From the NCBI RefSeq assembly GCF_013426205.1, contig NC_089422.1:620001-684000 (forward strand): a DNA stretch of 64,000 bases, given 5' to 3'. Source of the DNA: Metarhizium brunneum. Taxonomy: Eukaryota > Ascomycota > Sordariomycetes > Hypocreales > Clavicipitaceae. The first letter of the stretch is position 1. Every line of letters begins with the position of its first letter. The notes under the pieces were generated by a model. The model saw nothing but the letters and a program-made list of their open reading frames with translations. It searched no databases and had not been told where the DNA came from. Positions 13,006 to 25,280 of the stretch are shown piece by piece. The position numbers and the translations under genes are program-made.

Positions 13006-13804
13006 GAGAATCACTACACAACTCAAACAAGACAAGAAGAAACAGGGGCAAGTCTTACTTTACCGAGTTCATGGTGAAATGGTCACTGGAAGAATAATAA
13101 AAGGTCTTGTTTGTGTCCTCAGGACTCTAGGAGACTCCCCGACGCGAGCATTTGTCCTATTTTATACGTCTGCACGTACGTACGTGATACGGTGACAAGA
13201 CAGCAACACGCATGCCCTTTGATATCGGGTCATTTCCCTGAATTAACTACCCTTGCCGACCCTTACGCAGAAATCGGCGCAACAGGTCAATTGTCGGCGT
13301 CGGAAGGGCACGCTGGCGAGGGCATTCGGTCACCACGTCACCAGGCGATTGCCGTCCGCCTTCGAGGCCAGGCTGCGAGCCCTGATTTCCTGCAGGGAGT
13401 CCCAGGGCCTCCGTCGCTCCAACTGCTTCCATGTCTCTGGTCCTTGGCTCGCCTGGGCTGAAGTGGAGGTAGTTGCCGTACTGCTGATGCGGCTCTGTTT
13501 GCCACCCCCGGATACACGTCAACGCTGATGACTCTCGTTCAGCTTACTGCCTGCGTACGGAGCTCCTCTTACTCGAAGGCACAGCATTAAATGTACTATG
13601 TTGTGTGTATCTTTTATTATACCGTATTATATGATAGTATGTTATAATATAGTACCGAAAAAATACTTATTACAACTTTTTTCTGTTAAAAAACGAGGGA
13701 TAGAATTGTCAGTAAACTATGTTCAGTGGCAAGTAAAACACTGCTAGAACGCTCCCGCCTAATCGCATTACCGTGTCCCTACATGTCATCCATCCTAATA
13801 CCTG
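13006..13804. other. intergenic with AT-rich patch
   Basis: About 800 bases between two minus-strand genes. 13580-13700 is strongly AT-rich, with many TA dinucleotides, unlike the flanks. It may be a degraded repeat; no terminal repeats are visible. Confidence 0.4.
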
Positions 13805-15545
13805 TCATAAGTTACCATATACCCGTGTCCATTTTATAGCCGAAGCCTCCTGGGCCCTGGCCGCGCGGCGGCTCAGCGTCCTGCTCTGCCTCTCATGTAC
13901 TGACAGACGTGTTCCCGGACACACATTTTTCTGGTGTGTTTTGAGATTGTCCGGTCTACTAAACTCTCTGCCACAGCCTGAACACATAACCTTTTGCGGG
14001 AGATGCGTGGCTAGATGCTTTTTGAGGTAGACAGCCCGCTTGGCAGGTTTCCCTTTCGACTGGAACGAGCACTCTAGATGAGGACACCGGCCAGAGTCTG
14101 CCTCGTCCGGCCGAGAGCTCAATGACGGAGAAGCTTCCGGTAGCAAGCCGTGCATCGGCATTTGCCTCACCTCCCCGCCGCGGCGCGAGGCCGGTGGTGG
14201 TGCCCCGGAGTGGTCAGGCGCCATCCTGGATGTGGAAGCATCCCCCCCCAGCCGCGGCACTACACATCCATTCCGAGCCAGACCAAGTGTGCTGGGTCCG
14301 CTTTGCCCGGTCATAGACGTCTGAGGCCGTGGCCAACTAGAGCTTCGTTGTTTGTGGTGTACAAACGACGTTCCATCGCAGACGGCATCCTCAGGGGTCG
14401 TGGTGCTACCGTACAAGGGCGACGATATTTGACGGTACATGTTCATGCTCGTATAGGGATTGCTCGAAAACGACCCCAAACCGCAAGGATATTGCGGGGA
14501 CGTTTGCTGGGCCATATTCCAAGACGCTTGCCCGGTGCCGCGGTCAAGATCGGAGTAGGCCGTCGGCAAAGACGTAGACCAGGACGAAGGGACTTCATTC
14601 GGTGTTATCGTCTGAAGAGAAGCAGGTTTGTTTTCTGAAGACATATGCCAAGGCTGCAATGCACTCTCCCCGTTTACATTTTCCACCGGTGACTCTGTGA
14701 ATCCTTCGGAAAACATGGGCGAGATGTTGGACATGGAGACCGGGCTTAACCGGCCAGCACCAAAGGGCCCAGGAGTAGTAGGAAGCTCGGGAATCATATC
14801 TATGGCAGTGTCAGGGACACCGCGTGAAGGCGAATCACTCATCTCGTGTGGTGGACCAGAGCCCAGCTCTTGCGGCCCCGGAGAGGGAGGATACCCAATA
14901 GAGGAAGCCCGCCTAGAACTCGCAACACTTGGGATGACGGTGTGACGGGTTTCCGGAGAAGACGGCGCCGATGCCGGGCGACTACGGGAGAAGATATTGG
15001 TGAGTTTGCGCAGCCCCTTGCTCTTCCTTGGAGAGCAGGCTCCGGCCCGAACAGCATTGTCGCTGGCGCTGCAGAACGCGCCATTACCGCCCTGGAGCGT
15101 AAAGCAGTCGTACTTGCGGCAGCTGTTGCAGTACACCTTGGCGCCTGAGGAGAGAGAGCAGCCAGCGACGTGCCACATGAGGTCTTTGACGTCAGGAAAG
15201 TTCTCCTTGCAATCGCCAAATGGGCACGCCCAGTTGCTTCGGCCCCCGTGCAGCTTGCCGTCAAAGACGAGGAACTCCATCGCCAGCAGGGCAATGACTC
15301 GGGCCTTGGCGCAGCTATCGATTTGAGACGCAAGACCTCGGATTCTACCGCGGTTAGCCGTCACTTGAACGTGGTCTATTGCGGTCACATCAAGAAACCT
15401 ACCGGCAGAAGTCTTGATCCTGGTGCTCAACAGCGACACCAGACTGATTACTCTGGCACGGAGACATTGGAGGGCTGTCGAGCATTCTGCCTCCCGAGAA
15501 ACTTCCCGAGAAGCTCGCAACAGAAGACCTGGAGGAACCAAACAT
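13805..15545 (-). CDS. C2H2-type zinc-finger transcription regulator
   Basis: Probable nuclear DNA-binding regulator. Two exons: 15545-15403 and 15344-13805 (560 aa). I place the start at ATG 15545 (GAAAATG context). The 58-nt intron has donor GTAGGT, branch CTAAC and acceptor GGTAG, and joins in frame to give a Ser-rich N-terminus (SSRSSVASFSGSFSGG...LDSPPMSP), then IRGLASQIDSCAKAR. Next comes a finger-like segment around residues 85-130 (CPFGDC...MWHVAGC, then CNSC). A long Ser/Pro-rich middle follows. Near the C-terminus are CPHLEC...HLATH and a second finger CSGC-x12-H-x4-C, whose fourth ligand is Cys, so it is C2HC. Many fungal developmental and stress regulators have this layout. Target genes cannot be inferred. 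A longer single-exon reading from 15541 ignores the intron and lacks an ATG. Confidence 0.75.
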
Positions 15546-17230
15546 TTTCGTCTTGTAAATCAGCCACGATACTCGCAACGAGACTTGATGCAACGGACAA
15601 CAGCGTCGAGTATAGCTTTCGGAATAAACGACGTCCAAAGGGAGGACATCTTGACAGAACGGCAGCCGGCGTCTGTATACTCATCCCAGGGCCGCCTCAT
15701 TCAGTGCCAACTCGATTCCCTGAAAGGGCAACCGTCCCAGCACCAAGGCGTCCAACTTGTTCGCATCTTCCCATCCGTCACTAGAGCGAATGTGCTCATC
15801 TCGGTGAGGGACTCTCTCCGCCGAGCTGGACTTTTCCCTTTGGCCTACATATTCCCTGCATGCGGCAGGATCGAGGAGCCGAACTTGGAGTAGGAGCCTG
15901 GCGGGAAATGTAAAAAGGGCGTCGGAGGGGATCCGTGGTTTGCAAGGGGATCCGACGAGCGTCGGAGCCAATAGCCGTGCTCGGTAGCCCGAGGACGCCG
16001 CGCGGTCAAGCCTCTCCCGAGATCGCCGTCATCTGGTTGGCAAGCTCATGGCCGTCGTGGCCAGGCAACGATCCCCCCCGTTGCGCATATCGAGCTAGTT
16101 GCCTTGCTGGGCGACTGACTAATCAGGGATGGTGAGGCTCAACGAGGAACGAGGGGTACGTGGCGGGCAGAGGGAACGCGGCATCTCCTCTTGTCTCTGC
16201 CGCTGCCCCTGTTCCCTGAGGGCTCTCGGTCTGAAGAGTTGCGGCAGGGGTGTCTAAATGCCGCGTTTGCCATGAGGACTGTGTTGTCTTTTGCTCGTCG
16301 AGTGGCCCTCGGGTCGATGCGTGCGGGAGGAAGCAAGATGTTGAGAGAGCATTTGAGGAGAGAAGATGGCAACAAGACCCGTCCTTCCTTCCTATTCAGC
16401 CCATGCTGAGACCGGGACGCGCCACTCTTAAGTACTCGCTAACAAGGCTTCTGCTGCTGCGCTCGACAAATGGAAATGGTTTTGCTCAGCCACGGCTAGC
16501 GTATTCTTCTACCTGCGATTTGCTGCTATAAATACCTGTCCCGCCTTCTTTTGCCGTTTCCATAAATATGTTCCATGCAAATCCGCCGCCGAGAGCGAAT
16601 CAGCTCGCTTCTGTTCATGCGGCACTGCATGAGGCTGCGGCTGTGCTAGGCATGCATCTTGTGGCAGCGAATCGTGTTATACGCTGCTACCGTGAGGCTT
16701 CATAGGACTGGGCGAGATGGTCGTCATTACACCGGTCTGGAAGGCTCTTTTTTGACTTTTCAGGCTGCTATCATGGTGGAGTTGATCTGGTGAGGCATTG
16801 GTATCTCAATATGCCTGGGAAATGCAGAGTAAGCGGAACTATGAGGCTTTGGGGGCCTCTGTATATCTTTGAGGCGGATGGGTAGATGAGGCATCAAATA
16901 ATGCCTGATACGGTGACAAGGAGTCGAGGACAAACTCTACCAAGACAGACTGTACCTAGTATGTATGAAGAAGAATAGAACAAAGGGTATGACTTAGTCA
17001 AGACGAGCACACCACGCGGTAATAACATCCTATAAAGGGTTAAATCTAACAAAGCAAAAGAAGACTCATCTCAGATGGCCTAATTTCGGTCTCCAAGTTG
17101 ACAAGTGTCCATGCTTCTGTATATAGGTTATCCGATGATGAGAAAAGCGTATTTGACATAAACCGGGCAGCATAATCAAACCTCGAGAGGGCTCCCGGGG
17201 AACAATATGCAAGACGCCAAACCGCGGTGT
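15546..17230. other. intergenic, promoter side of the C2H2 gene
   Basis: About 1.7 kb with no convincing gene. Frames seen on both strands at 15.5-16.0 kb are overlapping shadows of promoter DNA. 16860-17060 is moderately AT-rich. Confidence 0.45.
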
Positions 17231-19399
17231 CTAAGAGCTTGCCGCAAGTCCCTGGGGGCAATGCTGACGGAGCGAGCACAGCCTGAAAACAGCCCAGGAC
17301 AGAAAGGCTATGATCTGGAGCCCTAAGAGGGATCCTACTAGCAAGCCTAGCAGAATATAAAAGGGAGGACCCCATCTTAGAGCATTTATGGCGGACACAG
17401 CTAAACCGACGCCGAGCCCACACCTGAGGACAGCTTCGACCTGTCTTCTTACGCGGCATAGTTTTAAAAAGAAGGCGCAAATGATGAAGGCTTGAGAGAA
17501 GACCGGCAAGAGTATAAAAAAGTAGAGAATCTGATGCGTCAACAACACGACAAAATCGACTCCAGCGAGAATGGAGGCAAAGAAATAGAGTAGAGGGGCG
17601 GATGGAATGAGAATATCGGCAAAACCCAAAAGCCCTGGATAAGCATTCCGCCCAAGGTGGAGTATGCGAATAACTTCAGCATCGATATCCGATCTTGGCT
17701 GCAACTGTTCAACATGGCCAGGAGACTGGAGAATTTGGTAATGGTGCGAAGCAGGAGGTTCAACACGTGTCTCTTCTACATTGCCAGCCGGTGTTGCCGC
17801 CCTCACCAATATGGATGTTGATGAATGATCCGCAAGGGATCGATTCCGATCCCCGGGAAGTGAGGAGTGAGACTCTTCGAGTGGAATGATTTCAACTCCT
17901 GCGAGAGCACATTCGCCAGGTGGCGGCTGACATGGCGCAAGCTCGGGACCTTGCACCATGTCTGCAAGGTGTTAGATTCAGCCTGACCAAAGCAACTGTT
18001 TAAGAACTCACCACCTTGGATACATGTTTCGGCGCTTATATTGCCGTCCTCCTGAGTCCTATCTTGTCCTATCAAAGCATCAGCTAGAAATCCGTGTATG
18101 GGCTGAAAACAGAGACTACGCATACCCGGAGAGAGGCAGCAGCTATACATTAGCTGGGCGATGGAGAGAGCCGGACCAGCCAGGAGAACCAAAGAGATGA
18201 CTTGGCCAAATGTCCAGTCGTTATCGCCTACATCTCCCGAGCGCCGTAAATTCGCCAAACGTGTCGATGCCCAGCTAGCAGAAAGCACAAGCGATGAAAC
18301 CTAACTTAATTAGGAAACGTGGAGGTTCATAAAAGAAAGAACGACATGCCTCAGAGAGCATGGATGCATAGAGATCCAATAGAATCCGCAGCGCGAAATA
18401 CAGGCTTGTTTGGAGGGGAATGAAAGCTCCTGCTACACATAACGCAACACTGGGTCGCATATTTTGCAGCCCTCGGGCCCAAGCATTGAGAAATTTATCA
18501 TGGTTTCGATCCAGAAGCCGCCGAGAGAAGCGAGAGAGCACAGTAGATGAGGATTCGAAAAGCTTGGCGACTCGGACAAGATAGCCATAGGCTAGGAGGA
18601 GGAGGGTAAGGACCATGGACGCAAACGGTGTACCGTCCCGATCCATGCCGCCCTTGAAATAGCATACGGCAGGGGCAGAGTCGGAGAATTTCTCTGGCAG
18701 CTGATGGTCTCTAAAGTCGAAGTGACCCGTGGGAACAAACCCCACGAAGAGGAGGGCGAGCAGAGCAGTCATGAGTAATAGCCGGCCGGTTCGCGCCGTC
18801 GGATGTGCATGCAGATGGGCACGAAGACAGGTCAGGGCGGAAAGATGGGTGAGACATGAAAACCACGCAAGATAAAGGACGGTTTGCCAATGATAAGCGG
18901 ACAGTCCACATGTAAGGGAATAATATCCGCTGACCATGATGGCAATACCGGTGATTAGTTGTGTGTCCGCCAACATGAGGATACACTGGGCTGTAATTAG
19001 CACAGGAACAGCTCTGTTTCGATGACGACGGTGACTTACCCTGTTGAATGTGCTCTCGAGCTGCAAGTGTCTCTCGGGCTTCAGACCCAAACGAGATCGC
19101 AGAATTCGAAACACTTGAAAGACAATTGCATCGACTGGGTTCGTTGATGGCGACGAGCTCGGGCCCGAACCTCGCTTGTTTGCGAATGGGCTCACCCCGG
19201 CATCAAATGCGAGAACATAGTAGAGCAGCACAAGCACGACACTCACCCATGCCATAATCGTGAAGCCGAGGAGAACCTAAGCCTGGGGTTAGATGGTTCG
19301 TGCTACACGGCTGTGACTGCGTACTCCCAGCCCGGATATATCTCCGTATGGCTCCAGCGGCACGACATCTGCCCCGCAAGTATAAGAGCACTTGGCCAT
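17231..19399 (-). CDS. fungal multi-pass integral membrane protein
   Basis: Fungus-specific membrane protein of unknown role, often met as a hypothetical protein in Hypocreales. Six exons: 19399-19325, 19276-19040, 18985-18350, 18300-18126, 18068-18012, 17961-17231 (636 aa, in frame throughout). Exon 1 encodes MAKCSYTCGADVVPLE... and splices into GDISGLG/VLLGFTI, a recognisable family motif; the next junction gives CILMLADTQLITG, also typical. About ten hydrophobic segments follow, with SWASTRLANL and WTFGQV before the C-terminal half. Introns are 48, 54, 49, 57 and 50 nt. The third (18349-18301) begins GC rather than GT, yet it is the only choice I found that restores frame and the family-like sequence. 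Function unknown; possibly transport or sensing (inference). Confidence 0.8.
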
Positions 19400-20281
19400 G
19401 GGTGCTTTTGAGTTTCAGGCTTTGCGATCGTGTGAGGGATATAGAAGACAAATATTGAATGCAATGAGACGAACCCGAATGCAACTCTTGGCCGTCTATA
19501 AGGCTGCGCGATCATATGAGGGATATTCTGCAGCGTCCAGTCCCAGGGCGTGGTATGAGACGAAGGCGCAGGAGCCATCCGTCAGCACAAATTCAAGATT
19601 CGGATTTACGTGTGCTGGATCCTCTGTGGCTTGAAAGACGGATTGTTTGGCATTTGTCGACAAGGATGTGGTCACCAGTTGAAGTCATCCCAACAGCTAT
19701 ATGGGGTAGACGAACGCTTTCCAGTCCCTTGATGCAGGCGTAGGTATTGTGCATTTGCAAGCCATCTTCACAATACACACATAGGTGTACGATAGGGATG
19801 CACAGCTCATGGAATGCATCTGGATTTTTCCGCGCTTTCTTCTCTCCTCGGCCACACGGGCAGTTGACACGGCCGGAATTTGGGCCGAGTCGTATACAGC
19901 CGTCGTTTTGTAAGTCCCCGAGGCGTCCTCCAGGTGTTCCTTGGAAGTTTGAAAGAACATACACACCTACGTCATATGTTGGTGGTATACACCTCGGGTA
20001 GTGCGTGGTCTTACCTCTTTGCCCTTGGTCGCTTGCTGAGGCAAACAGGCATGGACACTTGCTGATTCCTTTGTGTCCATCCAAGCTGGAAGACACTACG
20101 GCTTCTCGTCTGCTGCACACAGCCCGAAAATAGGAATATGAAGCAACATGCCATGACCTACGCTCTCCGAGGTCCTGGTATAAATATGACGCCATTCCTA
20201 GCCTCGCATGTCACTGGTGCCGTCCCTTCCAAGTTCTTTCCAGGCCACTAAATCGTAATGCTGATATACATTTCCTCGCAG
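19400..20281. other. intergenic, no supported gene
   Basis: Upstream of the membrane-protein gene and of the C2H2 fragment on the other strand. I searched the plus strand for a missing 5' exon of the C2H2 gene and found none with family-like sequence. 20270-20281 looks like a 3' splice site (TTTCCTCGCAG). Confidence 0.4.
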
Positions 20282-21480
20282 ACGGAAAAAAAGTCAACTA
20301 TGATGGGGCCGATATTGCGGGTAGTGAAGACCAACAAGATCTCTCACCAACTGATGATGCGGATGTGACAAGCCCGACAGCAAGCCTATTTTCTTCGTGG
20401 TCAGATGACTCGGATGTGTCATCATCAAAGTCATGCGATGAAGACGGCTCAGGTCCGCCATCATCAGAGTCAGGCGATGAAGACGACTCAACCTCGGCAT
20501 CTGACAAGGACATGTCCCCTCTGGGATCAGCAAAGAGCGAGGTAGACGAGCTCCTTCGCCGACTAAGAGAGCTTACCGTGGCTATGAAAAAGTCTAAGCC
20601 AAATCCTAGGTTACAGGAAGCAGACACAACTTTCCAACCGACAGAGCATGAGGGGTTGCGCGACTACCTTGCCGGCATCGTTCTTGCGCGAGGCTCCGAA
20701 AAGGGCCAACAGCGTTGCGATGTTGGCCGCAAGTCGCTGACGCCTGTACAAGATCGCTTGATCATGGCTAATCTCAGACAGCGCCATAGGTTCTTGTTTG
20801 CACAACAGGATGCTGGAAATTTCGAGAGTGGTCCTCAGAACACCGGCCGCAAGTCCACGGGACCATTTCCCACTGCTAATATGCGCTATCTGCGTCCTCC
20901 AAGACTAGGGATAGGAGAGACGTGCTTTCGTTGCCCATATTGTTGCCAGATGCTTCCAGAAATGTTTCACATGAAAACCCATTGGAAGTAAGCAGATCCC
21001 TTGCCAGCTTGAGCCTCGCTCTGCGGCCACTTGATCTTTGCGAGTTGGCACTAACAGAGAGACAGGAAACACTTGATGGAAGACATATCCCCTTACACTT
21101 GTATCGTCGAAGGATGCGAACAAGAACATGTGTTATTCGTCACACGAGCCACGTGGATGAAGCACATTCTCGGGCATTCTCCGCAGTATTGGCGGTGTCA
21201 GGCTTGCAGTCTCCCAAACAAACCGCCACGCGAATTTTCATCTAAGGAACTCTATCTCAGTCACCTTAGGGAAGCTCACTGGAAGACAATCAGTGAATAC
21301 ATGTACCGCGACCTGGCCAAAGATGCTGCTAGGTCAGGACCTACAGGTATCAGTCAGTGTCCTCTTTGTAATGTGGATGAGCCGTCGGATTCTGGTGCTC
21401 TCTTCGACCACGTTTCCAGGCACATACGTTCATTTTCTTTGTTGTCTTTGCCGTGGTCACACGCCCGTCTATGGGCGTAG
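20282..21480 (+). CDS. C2H2 zinc-finger protein of NACHT/ankyrin-associated family, 5' incomplete
   Basis: Two exons seen: 20282-20987 and 21066-21480; the 78-nt intron has GTAAGC, CTAAC and GACAG and joins at HWK/KHLMED. An acidic Ser-rich segment comes first, then a helical part (DELLRRLRELTVAMKK), MRYLRPPRLG and CPYCCQMLP. After the intron come YTCIVEGC, WMKHILGH, WRCQAC and CPLCNVDEP...HVSRHIRSFSLLSLPW. This order of fingers is typical of fungal proteins found with NLR-like (NACHT, ankyrin) genes involved in non-self recognition (family knowledge). No ATG opens the frame upstream; the first in-frame ATG is 20512, and a splice acceptor lies at 20281, so an N-terminal exon is missing or lost. 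It is either a functional short gene starting at 20512 or a truncated relic. Exact biochemical role is unknown. Confidence 0.6.
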
Positions 21481-22752
21481 ACGTCAACAGTTCTTGGTGT
21501 TCCGAAAGCTGCGTGAGGACGCTGATCGCCATGGGGCCTGGAGAGAAGTGGTGAAGGATGCCCGATGCTGTTATTTCCGGAAGCGGAGAGCGGGTAAATA
21601 TATATCCAGTGCCGTGACCGACTGACCACTTGACACGCTGGTAACCAGACAGTCGCAGGTTGCCAACTTGGCAGCAATGGTCAAAGACTCAAAGTCTCAG
21701 TGCTGGTTGTCAGAAGGCTGGAGTGGCTAGGGCCGTACTGGCAGCGCTACCAGCATCCTTCCAACTCGTCCATGTATCAGGTGAGTCGGGCGGCGGATGG
21801 AATGCCCACCATTCTATGCAACGGTTGTGTTTGATAAGAGGACAGCCATTGACTCTGTCTACCAGGGCTAACTGCGTCTCGCACTAGCTTTAGGGTCTCA
21901 GCCGCAGCTGAAAGAAGGCTTCAGAAAGGACCTGCTTGCCGTTTTCTCTTATATATAAGCATTACGGGAGTCTAGTGCGAGGTTTATGCCCAGAACTTGC
22001 CAGCCATGAGAGGCTTACAGACGGGGTAGAGAGTACACATGAGAACCATCTCGCCACTACGATACTCATATGTCTCTGTCACTGTCCACATTTTCGTTTA
22101 TTTTGGAATTCGCCGGGTAGAATAGGGTTCAGTGGCAGCATGGTTTCGCTGACCGTTCTGCTGGAATTTGCGTCATGCAGCCACAGCGGAGAAGACGCCC
22201 TAGCTATCTGAATCCGGGCATGTGACGTAACCGCCCAGTGCCTAATTCGTCTGAATAAAGAGATATTGGGGCTTAACATGGTCACTTCTTTCTGTCTCAA
22301 TTAGAGGGATGAGCTTTGTGCCCCGCGCCGCAATGCCCTTTCTACAAATCGACTGAGTCGGTGGCAGAATCCAGCAACCACCGCATTACTTATAATAGCA
22401 GGAAAAGTTTTAGCAGGCGAATACTTTAAAAAAAGTCGAGTCAGTCTTGCTTCGGAAACAAATAAGCGCGTTAAATGTCACGTTTTTAGACTAAAAATTG
22501 CAGGAGCCTGTTCATTGCGGTTATCCACAACCAAGACCCCTTTTGTCAGCGGGCTGTGCAAAATACTATATTGCTCTGTTTTACCAACTACTTGTAACGA
22601 ATGTATCGACCATGATGAAGTTAGTCGCCGACTTGGAACTCAAACGTTCAATGTTTTGTGATTGCGTTGCCTCCAATCCAGGAGCAAGCCTGATAAACTA
22701 AGCAGCCAACAGCAAACAAACGAAAGCCTCCCCTCCACGACCAACTTCGACT
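21481..22752. other. intergenic, no supported gene
   Basis: No domain-bearing frame. 22380-22500 is AT-rich with an A-run, possibly remnant repeat DNA. Confidence 0.45.
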
Positions 22753-23801
22753 TCACAACTCATCGTCAACTGTCTCATTGCTGCCCTCCTCGGCCTGGAT
22801 CGACTTGACAACATCATCTAGCCACGCAGCCATCCGGAAACCCGCACGAGCAATTTGCCGCTCGACAATCGGAGCAGCTTGTTGGTAGTATCCATTACTG
22901 AACAGATTCTTCTGCGTAATTTGCTTGGGGCCTAGTCCAGGCGGAAAGACTACCGCAAAACACGTTAGAAAAAACCTTCAAAGGAGTTTCCAAAGGGACT
23001 GTTCTCACCATGTGTGCACACATAATGGTTGGCTTCATTCGACCACGCCATGGCAGTCACATTCAGACTCCCAGGGTGGAAATTCTCCAGCCACCCTTTC
23101 TTGTCGGCCGCATATTTGCCACTGCTAATCTCCCTGGCTAGTTCATCTGCCCACCGGATGGCAGTCGACATTGGATCTTTGCCCAAATGTTGTGTGATTT
23201 CCTCGAGGATACTGGTATCCCAAACCGCATGCAAGTTATATTGGCGCTTCTGCCACCGGACCCTGATTTGCGTTCCACCTCTTGCGACATCTTCATTGTG
23301 CAACGGCTGGTGCAAGTCCCCGATGAAGTGGACCAGGAATTTAAACGCCCTCTCGCGCTCTATCCGAGGCAGGGCTCTGTCACGCGCCCGGTCAGTGTAG
23401 TTGGCCAACGCGCTGATAATACACCCTCCCTCCTTGCAGTCCCGCGCATAGTCGACCTGGCACGAGCCGCCGGCAGGGTCGTCGTGGGCATCGATGAAGT
23501 GGAAGTTGCCGGTATATTTCCATACCTCCAGGCCCCTGATCTGATCCGCCCACGTGGCTACTTTGGCAAGGTAGTCGTCGCCTTGGTCACGTAGAAGACG
23601 TTTGAGATAGTCCCTGGTTGGCGAGGAAACAAAGTGGCTGGCGAGATGTGCCGTGGTGTCGTGACCCAGAGCTAGGTGACGATGAGCCTAGATATGACTT
23701 TGGTCGCGGGGCGCGTTTTGGGAGCCCGACTTACCTCCCCAGGCTAAGGCTCCTGGGAGACATAGCAGCGGCAGGAAGAAGTAGTGAAGAGAAAGCTTCA
23801 T
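22753..23801 (-). CDS. secreted S1/P1-type nuclease
   Basis: Zinc-dependent single-strand nuclease/3'-nucleotidase acting outside the cell on RNA and ssDNA. Three exons: 23801-23735, 23671-23009, 22949-22753 (308 aa, in frame). A 20-residue signal peptide (KLSLHYFFLPLLCLPGALA) is followed at once by Trp-Gly; the mature N-terminal Trp is a zinc ligand in this family. Splicing gives WGALGHDTTAHLA. Further ligand motifs follow: TWADQI, GNFHFIDAHDD, HFIGDLHQPLHNED and AVWDTSI; Cys pairs (SCQVDYARDC, GGC) fit the usual disulfides. The end reads VCTHVFPPGLGPKQ...YYQQAAPIVERQIARAG, as in P1 nuclease. The reading stays open, so all key residues appear intact. It is divergent from the CYTH-like gene, sharing the 23802-24476 intergenic space. 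Confidence 0.93.
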
Positions 23802-24476
23802 GTTGAAGATGTATCGCAAATCAGTGCAAGTGTAGATGCAGCACCTTTTCCTGGGCAAATATGACGGCTTGCGTTGGATTTTATAAGCCAAAGGACTCAG
23901 GAGTGGTCTGCGGCCTAGATCCTTTTGGCTTGATGAGCTATGATATCTATCTCAGAACTCAAAAGCCACTATTGGAGGGCTGTAGAAAGATACTTTGAGA
24001 CAAGAAACTCTATGGGAATTTGGACCTTGGATGCATGGCATGGTAAACTCGGCTGAAGGTTAACCTGCCAGCGCTGAAACATTGAACGCCACGTTGGCGC
24101 CGCCGAACAACCTAAACACAATCACTGCATAATTTTGTTGCTTTTTAAATTGCAGCATGGTTTGTCCATCCGAAAGCACAACGCCTCACGGTCATTCGTG
24201 GTCAGCATCTTTCGTCTGGCCCACTGTCAGCAACCAACTCCGAGCGTACACGTCATGAAATACGTTGGGCATAAAATTATCCTCCAATTCTGTGTCATTG
24301 CCCCCTTACGCTGTTCCTTTGCCGCACTATTAGTATCGAAATAAGCCGTAGGACTAGGCAAACCTACATCGTGAGAGGAATTTTCAGCATCACGCTCCGC
24401 AAAGATCACTACCGAGTGTGACTTTACAACAACTACCAAGTGTATTACATCATACGCGTGTATACTATTCTTTGCA
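23802..24476. promoter_or_regulatory. divergent intergenic region
   Basis: The 675-base space between the starts of the S1/P1 nuclease (minus) and the CYTH-like gene (plus) should contain both promoters. No specific factor site is assigned. Confidence 0.4.
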
Positions 24477-25280
24477 ATGTTATCAACCGTTGTTACCGAG
24501 GCGCCCGCTGCCAATATGACGCCCGACTTTGAAGTCAGGCTTCAACTCGACCCAGACAGGGTCCTCCACTCTAACCACCAGTTGATGGATCTGGTTCGGG
24601 ACAATTTCTCAGTCAAAGACACAGTCAAAATGAATGTCCAGTTTCTCGACAAGTGCTCCAACGAAATATTCAAAGCTGGCTGGAACGTTCGACTGCGGGT
24701 GGTCCAACCAAAGCCCGAGATTGAGCTGACGTACAAGAAGCGATACGACATCGCGGGCGGCAACATTGAAGCTGCGCTCGCAAAAGCGAATCAAGACGGC
24801 TTCAACTCCAAATCTGACAAGTACGAGGCCCAAGTCGAATGGGGCTACAAGAAGCAGACACTCTCCGTCAGCCGTGGGAAAAAGGTCAGATACTCTGGAG
24901 ACGGCGGGACAGACCTCCCTGGAACCGCGGCCTCGCGTGACATGCTTGTAGACGAGGCTCCGGGTAAATTTGACAACTACAAGGGGAAGAAATGGGGTAC
25001 CAAGGCGTTGAAGGAGGCAGTGGTTTTTGGACCGGTCCACGCTACGCGGGCAATTGGCTCGTGGCGGGATCATAAATTGTATATTGAGGTTTGGCCCATT
25101 CGAAGTGCGGACGGATCGGGGTGGCAGTACTTTGTGGAGGCATCTTTTAAAGCGGGACGTCGTGATGAAGCAGAAGCAGCAAGGGGAACTCTTTTAAAGG
25201 AATTGCAGGACAAAGGTTGGTTTCTACCAGAAGATGCGTTGAAAACGAGCATTATCATGGAACGGTATGCGTGTCCATGA
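24477..25280 (+). CDS. CYTH-like domain protein
   Basis: A 267-residue intronless gene starting at ATG 24477 (GCAATG; a second Met lies at residue 14). The charged beta-rich pattern fits the CYTH/triphosphate-tunnel fold: FEVRLQLD near residue 18, NVRLRVVQPKPEIELTYKKRYD near 70-90, VEWGYKK at about 120, KLYIEVWPI and WQYFVEASFK near 200-225. Alternating Glu/Lys/Arg on strands is the hallmark of metal-triphosphate tunnels. I cannot match the classical ExExK at the N-terminus exactly, so the enzyme class (triphosphatase, thiamine-triphosphatase or inactive) is open. No signal peptide or membrane segment, so probably cytosolic. Divergent from the S1 nuclease gene; no functional link is evident. 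Confidence 0.6.
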   Translation: MLSTVVTEAPAANMTPDFEVRLQLDPDRVLHSNHQLMDLVRDNFSVKDTVKMNVQFLDKCSNEIFKAGWNVRLRVVQPKPEIELTYKKRYDIAGGNIEAALAKANQDGFNSKSDKYEAQVEWGYKKQTLSVSRGKKVRYSGDGGTDLPGTAASRDMLVDEAPGKFDNYKGKKWGTKALKEAVVFGPVHATRAIGSWRDHKLYIEVWPIRSADGSGWQYFVEASFKAGRRDEAEAARGTLLKELQDKGWFLPEDALKTSIIMERYACP

